Source of the DNA: Longimicrobium sp.
GTDB lineage: Bacteria > Gemmatimonadota > Gemmatimonadetes > Longimicrobiales > Longimicrobiaceae
DNA: 64,000 nt
Assembly: GCA_036389795.1 (NCBI GenBank)
Contig: DASVWD010000141.1
Location: 62,001 to 126,000 of the forward strand
Reading direction: 5' to 3'
Shown here piece by piece: positions 57,785-64,000 of this stretch. Position numbers and translations under genes: made by a program. A model generated the notes under the pieces. It worked only from the letters and a program-made list of their open reading frames with translations, was not told the origin of the DNA and searched no databases. The first letter of the stretch is position 1; the number at the start of each line of letters is the position of its first letter.

Positions 57785-58549
57785 ATGGCGGAGGTCCTCG
57801 CGGGCGGTGCCCCGCATTTCCTGGAGACGGGCGCGGCGGCCGCGCCGGGGCGTGACCCGGCGCCGGGCGCGCGCCCGCTCCGTCCCGTCTACCTCCTGGC
57901 CGACAGCCGGCTCCTCTTCCCGCACGGGGACGGGGAGCCGCTCCTCGCGCGCGTCCGCCGCCACCTCCCGCCTTCGCCGCGCGCCGCATACGTGGGCGCC
58001 TCCAACGGCGACGATCCGGCCTTCTACGGGATCTTCGCCGCCGCGGCGGAGACGGCCGGGATCGCCGCGTGCCGGATGATCCCCTCCGCGCCTTCTTGCG
58101 AGGACCGGGCGTTCCTGGAGGCGGCCGACCTGGTGCTCCTGGCCGGCGGCGACGTGGAGCGCGGCTGGCGGACGCTGTCCGTCAACGGGGTGGGCGAGGC
58201 GGCCGTGCGGCGCTTCCGGGCGGGCGCGGTGCTCGTGGGCGTCTCCGCCGGCGCGGTGCAGCTCGGCCTGCTGGGCTGGCCGGAGGGCGGCGCGGGCCCC
58301 GAGGCGGCCTTCCCCACCTTCGGCCTGGTCCCCTTTGTGGTCTCCGCGCACGACGAGGCGTCGGACTGGAGCGCGCTCCGGCGGATCGTCCGCGCCCGCG
58401 GCGGCGGCGTGGAGGGCCTGGGGGTCCCCGCCGGCGGGGGCGTGGCCGTGCACCCCGACGGCACGCTGGAGGCGCTCCGGCGGCCGGCGTGCCGCGTGGC
58501 CCTCTCCGGGGGCGAGGCCGCCGCGTGGCTCCTGGCCCCCGCGGGGTGA
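57785..58549 (+). CDS. S51-family peptidase homologue (cyanophycinase/dipeptidase E-like)
   Basis: 254 residues. Contains VYLLADSRLLF, YVGASNGDDPAFY, the S51-type LLAGGDVERGW and the nucleophile elbow GVSAGAVQLG with Ser154. It resembles the class I glutamine-amidotransferase fold of S51 but lacks the cyanophycinase-specific HFNQRGR region, so the substrate may be different (alpha-Asp peptides or another). Its stop overlaps the phosphoesterase start (GTGA). The window has a true cyanophycinase at 17692, so this is a second, divergent S51 member. Confidence 0.82.
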   Translation: MAEVLAGGAPHFLETGAAAAPGRDPAPGARPLRPVYLLADSRLLFPHGDGEPLLARVRRHLPPSPRAAYVGASNGDDPAFYGIFAAAAETAGIAACRMIPSAPSCEDRAFLEAADLVLLAGGDVERGWRTLSVNGVGEAAVRRFRAGAVLVGVSAGAVQLGLLGWPEGGAGPEAAFPTFGLVPFVVSAHDEASDWSALRRIVRARGGGVEGLGVPAGGGVAVHPDGTLEALRRPACRVALSGGEAAAWLLAPAG

Positions 58550-59334
58550 GCGGCGTGCGCATCTTCGCCGTCTCGGACCTGCACACCGACTTCCGCGAGA
58601 ACCGGCGGCTGCTGGAGCGGATCCCCGCCGCGGAGCACCGGGGCGACGCGCTGATCGTGGCCGGCGACGTGGCCGACTCGCTGGAGGTGCTGGCCGAGAC
58701 GCTCGGTTTCCTGCGCGGCCGCTTCGGCGAGGTGTTCTTCGTCCCCGGCAACCACGAGCTGTGGGTGCGCGGCCGCGAGGGCGACTCGCTGGAGAAGCTC
58801 CGCGCCGTCCTCGCGACTTGCGAGGCGGCGGGCGTGCGCACCCGGCCGGCGCGGGCCGGCGGCGCGTGGGTGGTGCCGCTTTTCGCCTGGTACCATGCGG
58901 ACTTCGACGTGCGCGGCGAGGCGGTGGAGGCCGAGCTGGAGGGGTGGGCCGACACCTACCTCTGCCGCTGGCCGGCGGGGCTGGGGCGCCTGGACCGCCA
59001 CTTCCTGGCCATGAACGAGCCGCACCTGGTGCGCTACGACGGGCCCGTGGTCTCCTTCTCGCACTTCGTCCCCCGCCCAGACCTGGTGCCCCCGGTGCGC
59101 TGGCTGCGCTTCAAGGGGCTGCCGCGCGTGGCCGGCTCCGAGGGGATCGAGGCGCAGGTGCGGCGCCTGGGTGCGGCGGTGCACGTCTACGGGCACACCC
59201 ACATCGCCGGGGACCGGGTGATCGACGGCGTGCGCTACGTGCAGCACTGGCTCCGCGCGGGCGAGCCTCTCCTCAAGGAGGTGTGGGCCCCCGGCGGGCT
59301 CCCGCCCGAGAACGCGCTCCCGCTCTTCTGCTGA
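58546..59334 (+). CDS. calcineurin-like metallophosphoesterase
   Basis: 262 residues, GTG start overlapping the S51 stop by four bases. All metal motifs present: VSDLHTDF (D-x-H), VAGDVAD (G-D), PGNHELW (G-N-H) and VYGHTHIAG (G-H-x-H). These bind two metals and cleave phosphoesters or nucleotides. The specific substrate (cyclic nucleotide, lipid, Ap4A) cannot be told. Coupled to the S51 gene upstream. The CYTH-GHMP gene follows after 32 bases. Confidence 0.92.
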   Translation: MSGVRIFAVSDLHTDFRENRRLLERIPAAEHRGDALIVAGDVADSLEVLAETLGFLRGRFGEVFFVPGNHELWVRGREGDSLEKLRAVLATCEAAGVRTRPARAGGAWVVPLFAWYHADFDVRGEAVEAELEGWADTYLCRWPAGLGRLDRHFLAMNEPHLVRYDGPVVSFSHFVPRPDLVPPVRWLRFKGLPRVAGSEGIEAQVRRLGAAVHVYGHTHIAGDRVIDGVRYVQHWLRAGEPLLKEVWAPGGLPPENALPLFC

Positions 59335-59366
59335 GAACGGCGCCCGGCGCGCGGAACGGGGTTTGC

Positions 59367-61394
59367 ATGCTTTATCCGACAAAAATGAGCAGCGCATACG
59401 ACGACCGCCGCGCCCCCATGGTCCCCGTCTCCTCCGGCTCCGCCGGCGGGAGCGTCCGCGCGCCGGTCTCTCCGTCCTCGTCCGTCCAGACGCTGGACGG
59501 GGTGGAGCTGCCCGCCGCGGTCTTCACCAGCGACCCGCGGCTCAAGGCGGCGTTCATGCGCCTGGCGCCGAGCGAGGTGGCGTTCTTCGTCGCCCGCCCC
59601 GCCGCCGAGGTGGTCCGCATCTGCGCCGCGCTCACCGGCGTGGCTCCGCAGGTGCGGGCGATGCGGGACCGCTACTTCGACACGGCGGACCGCCGCCTGT
59701 TCGCGCGCGGCGTTTCGGTCCGGCTGCGCCATTACACCCGGCACACCCGGCCGCTGACCTTCGAGGTCATTGCCGTCTCGTGGCGCGGCGCGCGCGGCGA
59801 AGGGCCCCTGTACGCGCGCACCAACCGCGTTCTGGTGCAGACCTTCGAGCGCAGCGACGCCCCGGCGATGGCGGCTCTGCTGGCCCAGTACCGGCGCGCG
59901 GGGCTGGTGGAGGTGATGAGGATCAAGAAGAGGCGCACCGGGTTCGAGCTGCTCCCGGTGCTCGCCGAGTGCGAGGAGCGCGGGAGCCTGGCCGGGGTCG
60001 ACGCCCGGCCAATCGAGCGGCTCGACGCGCTTCGGGTCACCGACCAGGGCTTGCGAGTGCTGGTGGACGAGCTGCACGGCGTCCCCTTCCCCGAGCCCAC
60101 GATCGTCGAGGTGGAGTACGACCAGGCGCACGCCGGCGCGGCCGCCCGGCTGGTAGAGCAGCTGCGGAGCGCGCTCGGGCCCGACTGCCTGCGCCCCAAG
60201 GAACTCAACAAGATCGCCTATCTGCGGCGGAGCCTCTCCGCCCGCGTCCGGCGAGGAGAGAGGAGGATGAGCGAGATCGACATCGGCCCCGACATCGACC
60301 CGGGGGCGCGCTTCGACCCGGGCCAGCAGCTCCGCATCCGACCGGAGTGGTACCGCCGGGCGCGGCCCGTGCACCGCCGGGCACGCGTGGTCACGCCCGG
60401 GCGGTTGCACTTCCAGGTGATCGACTTCAACAAGATGCGGCCGGTGACCCCCGGCGCCGGCGGCATCGGCACCTCCACCACCACCGCCTGCAGCGAGGTG
60501 GAGATCACGGTGGGCGAGGGGGGCGGCGGCCCGGCGAGCGTGCCCACGGCCGAGCACCTGATTCGGCTCTTCACCCGCCTGGTCGGCTATGAGGGCGGCG
60601 ACCTGCACGTGTCGGTGCCGGCGCGGATCGAGCACGTGCACTCGGGCTACGGCTCGAACGTCACCTTCAACACGGGGGTGCTGGCCGGGCTCAACGCCGT
60701 CTTCGGCACTCCGTTCTCCGTTCCCGAGATGTGGGACATCCTCACCCAGAACTTCGTGGAGAACTCCGACGACGAGGCCGGGAAGCTCTTCTGGGGCGTC
60801 GACACCGGCGTGGGCGAGGCGGCGGTCCTCTACGGCGGCATCGTCTGGGTCGACGAGCACGCGCGCTACATCGGCAGCGCCGACGCCGACGGGCTGTGGC
60901 TGCTGACGGCGAAGGGCGACACCCGCACCTTCGGGAACGAGAAGCTGCGCGAGTTCGGCAAGTCCATCGAGCGCGGCGTGGGCGACCTGGACGAGTTCGA
61001 CGTCACGCAGGGGGTCACCTTCGACTACCAGGCCGAATACGGCGAGCGCCTGCTGGACTTCCTGGAGCGGCGGATGAAGCCGTACCTGCTGCGCAACGAC
61101 GCGCGCGGAATGCTGGAGCAGGGGTGGGAGCTGAATGAGGTGGGCAGCGTGGTGGTGCTGGGGACCATCTGGAAGGCGGACGTGCTCGATGCCATCCTGC
61201 GCACGGTGCGCGAGGCGGGCGGGATCTATTCCACCATGAGCTCGTCGGGGCCGTCGGTGTTCGCCGTGTGCGACAGCGAGGCGGCCGCGCACCGGGTGCG
61301 CGAGGCGCTGGAGCCGCGCTTCCCCGAGTACCTCTCCAACTACGCCGTGGGGCGCGCGGGGACGCGGCTCCGGGTGGAGATCGATCCGGCGTAG
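59367..61394 (+). CDS. CYTH (triphosphate tunnel) - GHMP kinase fusion protein
   Basis: 675 residues. Residues about 55-295 look like a CYTH/triphosphate-tunnel domain: RDRYFDTADRRLFARGVSVRL, TFEVIAVSW, MRIKKRRTGFELLP, IVEVEYDQ and CLRPKELNKIAYLRR give the alternating charged strands of the tunnel. From about 340 a GHMP kinase fold begins: GRLHFQVIDFNKM, HSGYGSNVTFNTGVLAGLNA in the place of the P-loop-like GLGSSAA motif, and STMSSSGPSVFAVCD as motif 3, closest in layout to beta-RFAP synthase. The join is at RRGERRMSEID. ATG 60267 there has GAGGAGAG upstream and could be an internal start. CYTH enzymes handle triphosphates or cyclise ATP; a fusion to a GHMP domain is unusual. Substrates unknown. 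Confidence 0.82.
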   Translation: MLYPTKMSSAYDDRRAPMVPVSSGSAGGSVRAPVSPSSSVQTLDGVELPAAVFTSDPRLKAAFMRLAPSEVAFFVARPAAEVVRICAALTGVAPQVRAMRDRYFDTADRRLFARGVSVRLRHYTRHTRPLTFEVIAVSWRGARGEGPLYARTNRVLVQTFERSDAPAMAALLAQYRRAGLVEVMRIKKRRTGFELLPVLAECEERGSLAGVDARPIERLDALRVTDQGLRVLVDELHGVPFPEPTIVEVEYDQAHAGAAARLVEQLRSALGPDCLRPKELNKIAYLRRSLSARVRRGERRMSEIDIGPDIDPGARFDPGQQLRIRPEWYRRARPVHRRARVVTPGRLHFQVIDFNKMRPVTPGAGGIGTSTTTACSEVEITVGEGGGGPASVPTAEHLIRLFTRLVGYEGGDLHVSVPARIEHVHSGYGSNVTFNTGVLAGLNAVFGTPFSVPEMWDILTQNFVENSDDEAGKLFWGVDTGVGEAAVLYGGIVWVDEHARYIGSADADGLWLLTAKGDTRTFGNEKLREFGKSIERGVGDLDEFDVTQGVTFDYQAEYGERLLDFLERRMKPYLLRNDARGMLEQGWELNEVGSVVVLGTIWKADVLDAILRTVREAGGIYSTMSSSGPSVFAVCDSEAAAHRVREALEPRFPEYLSNYAVGRAGTRLRVEIDPA

Positions 61395-61458
61395 ACGGCA
61401 TCCGGGCCGGGGCCTCGCCCCCGCCCGGCGCTTCCTGGTCCGCGCGGCGAGCCCCGCC

Positions 61459-61968
61459 TCAGGGGAACTCGCCGCGCAGCATCCTCTCGATCAGCTCGTG
61501 CACGCGCAGGCTCGCGTCGCCGGATGCCTCGGAGGGCTGAGGCTCCGGGCGCGGGGGACCCCACTCCAGCAGGCGGGCGACGGTGAACTGCGAGACCACC
61601 TTGTGGAAGCGCGCGGCGAAGCCCGGGTCGGCCGCGATCTTCTGGTCGAGGGCGGTGAGCGGGATGCGGAACACCACCGACTCGGTCGCGGCTCGCACGC
61701 TGGAGTACGGGAGCTGCTTGGAGACGTACGACATCTCCCCCACGATCTCGCCCGGCCCCAGCTGGTGCACCTCCGACATGTCGCGCTTCCGCGAGGTCAC
61801 CACGAAAGCCCCTTTCAGCACGATGTACAGGTCGCGCACGGGCTGGCCCTCGTGGATGATCGCCTCGCCCGGCCGCACCTGGCGCTTTTCGCCCACGGCG
61901 TAGGCCCAGGCCATGTCCTCGTCCGAAAAGTCGCCCATGTAGGGCGGTACCTGCGGTACCTTGCTCAA
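61459..61968 (-). CDS. cyclic-nucleotide-binding domain protein without HTH
   Basis: 169 residues from TTG 61968, with AGGAG eight bases upstream; ATG 61938 is the alternative. Its core is a CNB beta-barrel with VRPGEAIIHEGQPVRDLYIVL, LGPGEIVGEMSYV and PYSSVRAATESVVFRI. The phosphate-binding cassette is GEIVGEMSYV...SSVRA, with Glu and Arg in the usual places. A C-terminal helix follows and there is no DNA-binding domain. It may bind cAMP or another nucleotide and act on a partner. It converges on the CYTH-GHMP gene, whose CYTH domain could in principle make cAMP (inference). Confidence 0.88.
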   Translation of the reverse strand: MSKVPQVPPYMGDFSDEDMAWAYAVGEKRQVRPGEAIIHEGQPVRDLYIVLKGAFVVTSRKRDMSEVHQLGPGEIVGEMSYVSKQLPYSSVRAATESVVFRIPLTALDQKIAADPGFAARFHKVVSQFTVARLLEWGPPRPEPQPSEASGDASLRVHELIERMLRGEFP

Positions 61969-62210
61969 CTCTCAGGCTCCTGCGGGGTACGGCGAAGGAT
62001 GCAAGCAGAGACGCTGCAAAATGTTCGGCCGTCACAGCGAGGGCTGGAGAAAACTGGACGGTTGCGGCCCTGGAGGGACAGTAACGTCCGGTGCGGTGCC
62101 AGTCAACTATTTACAAAACTATCGTTTTCTTTTTGGCTCGTCGCACGGCGCGGAGCGTGCACGCCCGGCGCTCCGGGTGCGCGGGGACGAGACCGAGCGG
62201 AGGGGAAGGA

Positions 62211-62699
62211 GTGGCGCGGACGAGAGGCGGGGCGGGGCCGGAGTCCGGCGCGGTGCGGCGGCTGGACTCGCTGGCGTACCTGCTGGACGACTCGATCCCG
62301 ATCCCGGGGACGGGGCGGCGCTTCGGGCTGGACGCGGTGATCGGGCTGATCCCCGGCCTGGGCGACGCGGCGGGGTCGCTGCTGTCGGCGTACATCGTGG
62401 TGGAGGCGGCGCGGCTGGGGGCGCCCTTCCCCGTGCTGCTGCGGATGGTGCTGAACGTGGGGATCGAGGCGCTGGTGGGCGCCGTTCCCTTCGCGGGCGA
62501 CCTGTTCGACGCCTGGTGGAAGGCGAACGACCGCAACGTGCGCCTGCTGCGCCAGAGCGTCGTGGCGCCCGACTCGGCCCGCCGCTCCAGCGCCGCGGTG
62601 CTGCTGGTGGTCGTGCTCCTGCTCGTGCTGGTGCTGGGCGGGGTCGGCGTTCTCGCGTTCTTCGCCCTGCGCGCGATCCTGCGGGAGGGGGCGTTCTAG
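62211..62699 (+). CDS. DUF4112 membrane protein
   Basis: 162 residues from GTG 62211 (GGAGGGG upstream). The DUF4112 pattern is DSIPIPGTGRRFGLDAVIGLIPGLGDAAG, then MVLNVGIEALVGAVPFAGDLFDAWWKANDRN. One or two N-terminal hydrophobic regions and a final membrane helix (about 123-152). Family of unknown function in many bacteria. A CAGTGCCC hairpin starts three bases beyond its stop. Confidence 0.88.
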   Translation: MARTRGGAGPESGAVRRLDSLAYLLDDSIPIPGTGRRFGLDAVIGLIPGLGDAAGSLLSAYIVVEAARLGAPFPVLLRMVLNVGIEALVGAVPFAGDLFDAWWKANDRNVRLLRQSVVAPDSARRSSAAVLLVVVLLLVLVLGGVGVLAFFALRAILREGAF

Positions 62700-62702
62700 A
62701 TT

Positions 62703-62780
62703 GCGAGTGCCCAGGGCCCAGTCCCCAGTGCCCAGGAACGACGCTGCAGTTCCTGGCACCGGGCACTAGGGACTGGGCAC
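62703..62780. repeat. CAGTGCCCAG hairpin, second copy
   Basis: GAGTGCCCAGGGCCCAGTCC opposed to GGGACTGGGCACTCG. Flanked by the DUF4112 stop and the convergent VOC stop (62766), which it overlaps. Same unit as 54609-54674. Confidence 0.85.
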
Positions 62781-63200
62781 TCGCCGTCCCAGCGCCTCCG
62801 CCTCCTCGATCCCCCAGATCCGCGCGGTGCCGATCTCCAGGCAGTTGCCGGCGGGGTCGCGGAAGTAGAGCGAGCGGCCGCCCTTCGGCCAGGTGAGCTC
62901 CGTCTCGATCTCCACGCCGTGCGCGCGCAGGTGGCCGCGCCAGGCGTCGATCTCGGCCTCGGGCACGGCGAAGCAGACGTGGCCCGGCCCCGCGGCCCCG
63001 TGCGTGGGGACGCCGGCGTCCGCCTCGCGCGTCTTCTCCGGGTTGAAGACCAGGAAGACGCGGCCGCCGCAGCGGAAGAAGACGTGCCGCCCCTCCACCC
63101 CCGCGATCCGCTCCAGCCCGAGGACGGTCGTGTAGAAGCGCTCCGCCGCCTCCAGGTCGCCCGCGTACAGGCAGGTCTCCAGCACCTCGCCGACGCGCAT
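62766..63200 (-). CDS. VOC-superfamily (glyoxalase-like) protein
   Basis: 144 residues from ATG 63200 (GGAGGTG SD); 29 further codons are encoded by the two-hairpin repeat and are dropped. Two beta-alpha-beta-beta-beta modules: LETCLYAGDLEAAERFYTTVLGL and GPGHVCFAVPEAEIDAW, with later Glu in FRDPAGNCLEIGT. Metal-binding Glu/His are present at typical sites. The substrate (glyoxal, antibiotic or aromatic diol) cannot be decided. Monocistronic. Confidence 0.9.
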   Translation of the reverse strand: MRVGEVLETCLYAGDLEAAERFYTTVLGLERIAGVEGRHVFFRCGGRVFLVFNPEKTREADAGVPTHGAAGPGHVCFAVPEAEIDAWRGHLRAHGVEIETELTWPKGGRSLYFRDPAGNCLEIGTARIWGIEEAEALGRRVPSP

Positions 63201-63227
63201 CGGCACCTCCGGTCGATTCGGCTCCCC

Positions 63228-63283
63228 CGCGCCGGGCGGGTGAACCCGCGGCAACAACGGCGAAAAGCCTGCCTGCGCAGGCT
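63228..63283 (+). repeat. two-hairpin repeat, TGAACCCGCGG subtype
   Basis: Almost identical to 24141-24196 (GCGGGTGAACCCGC hairpin, GGCAACAACGGCGA linker, AGCCTGCCTGCGCAGGCT hairpin). It lies just upstream of the VOC gene. The rest to 63468 shows nothing recognised. Confidence 0.9.
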
Positions 63284-63468
63284 CCATCCGTCTGGACGCG
63301 GCTGCGGTGCTTACGGTAACCCTCGATGCGGGTCATTCCGGGGGGCCCGGAGCACCGGGGAATTTCCCCACGCCGGACCCAGCCCGAAAGGCTTCCCGTC
63401 GTTCCAGCGGGCGTCTTCAGGCGCTCGCACGCCGGCGCTCGCTCGCGCGGGCGCCCGCCGCCGCAGGC

Positions 63469-64000
63469 TCAGGGCTCGCGGAAGATGGCCGTCATCGGCT
63501 TGCCGTCGGCGCCGATGCGGCCGCGGTACATGCCGGCGGAGTTGAAGGTGAGCGTCCAGTTCCCCTGCCGGTCCATGGCGATGATCCCGCCGTCGCCGCC
63601 CTGCGCCACCAGCTGGCGCATGACGATGGAGTCGGCCGCGGCCTGGAGCGAGAGCCCCCCGTACTCCACCAGCGCGCAGATGGAGTGCGCCACGGTGTTG
63701 CGGATGAAGAACTCGCCGTGGCCGGTGGCCGAGACGGCGCACGAGCGGTTGTTGGCGTAGGTGCCGGCGCCGATGATCGGCACGTCGCCCACGCGGCCCC
63801 AGCGCTTCATCATCATCCCGCCGGTGGAGGTGCCGGCCGCCAGGTTGCCGCTCCGGTCGAGAGCCACCGCCCCCACCGTGCCGAACTTGCGCTCGTCGGG
63901 GACCGCGTACGCGCCGCGGGCGCGCCGGGCGCTGTCGGCGCGCAGGCTGTCCTGCATCCGCATCCGCTCCCACGAGCGGCGGCGCGAGGCGGTGATGAAG
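63469..64000 (-). CDS. isoaspartyl peptidase/L-asparaginase (Ntn hydrolase), 3' part
   Basis: The frame enters from beyond position 64000 and runs to 63469, giving about 177 residues of the C-terminal part. The catalytic Thr of the Ntn hydrolase is in KFGTVGAVALD, and GTSTGGMMMKRWGRVGD with later GTYANN and GHGEFFI are typical of the isoaspartyl aminopeptidase (EcAIII/IaaA) family, which cleaves itself before this Thr. It hydrolyses beta-Asp-X dipeptides and asparagine. It adds a fourth beta-aspartyl-linked enzyme to the window. The N-terminal half is outside. Confidence 0.9.
   Translation of the reverse strand, partial: FITASRRRSWERMRMQDSLRADSARRARGAYAVPDERKFGTVGAVALDRSGNLAAGTSTGGMMMKRWGRVGDVPIIGAGTYANNRSCAVSATGHGEFFIRNTVAHSICALVEYGGLSLQAAADSIVMRQLVAQGGDGGIIAMDRQGNWTLTFNSAGMYRGRIGADGKPMTAIFREP

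Noticed and set aside
62766-63287. Longer start for the VOC gene
   Set aside because: The extra 29 codons are read from the repeat at 63228; the ATG at 63200 has a good SD.
1-64000. tRNA or rRNA genes
   Set aside because: No sequence with a convincing cloverleaf or rRNA signature was noticed by eye; a tRNAscan-SE run would decide.

Overview
The window is about 70% G+C and reads like the chromosome of a member of the Gemmatimonadota, most likely Longimicrobium-like. This is inferred from the high G+C, the large MacB-type permeases of the ADOP kind, GTG/TTG starts beside ATG, and intergenic spaces packed with several families of short repeats. No rRNA, tRNA, CRISPR array, complete insertion sequence or prophage was recognised. 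About 55 genes are supported.

Layout. (1) 1-11.1 kb: a lipoprotein, then a plus-strand block FHA - PBP transpeptidase - FtsW/RodA - PP2C phosphatase - FHA - Ser/Thr kinase - small protein - L,D-transpeptidase. This is the gene content of the actinobacterial phosphorylation and cell-wall cluster. (2) 11.4-25.7 kb: mixed metabolism and housekeeping, including a dynamin-like GTPase, a DUF1003 protein, a cysteine-less thioredoxin-reductase-like flavoprotein next to a cyanophycinase, SMP-30, an SGNH hydrolase, isoaspartyl dipeptidase and a NarL-type regulator. (3) 26.1-31.8 kb: a beta-CASP metallo-hydrolase, then a metal locus (CDF transporter and a membrane protein diverging from a CmtR-like sensor and a TonB-dependent receptor). 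(4) 32.2-43.2 kb: a large nitrilase-fold protein of unknown role, a DEAD-box helicase, a lipoprotein peptidase, a six-repeat protein whose frame lacks a proper stop, leuS and hslO. (5) 43.4-55.4 kb, all minus strand: an ABC ATPase, three ADOP permeases, a sigma-54-type response regulator and its histidine kinase. (6) 55.7-64 kb: a Phd/VapC toxin-antitoxin pair, small envelope proteins, an S51 peptidase homologue, a phosphoesterase, a CYTH-GHMP kinase fusion facing a cyclic-nucleotide-binding protein, DUF4112, a VOC protein and the 3' part of an isoaspartyl peptidase gene.

Themes. Four enzymes that act, or whose families act, on beta-aspartyl peptides (two S51 proteins, IadA, and an IaaA-type Ntn hydrolase) share the window, pointing to cyanophycin or isoaspartyl-peptide turnover. 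The sigma-54 regulator and histidine kinase probably control the exporter cluster.

The most unusual features are: the CYTH-GHMP fusion; the 789-residue nitrilase-fold protein; two inverted copies of a 171-bp MITE-like element, each starting on the last base of a stop codon; a second MITE-like family with TGTCATYCYGAG ends; a two-hairpin repeat present in eight copies; and simple-sequence arrays lying flush against gene ends. All functional statements come from reading motifs in the translated sequence. No database search was run.
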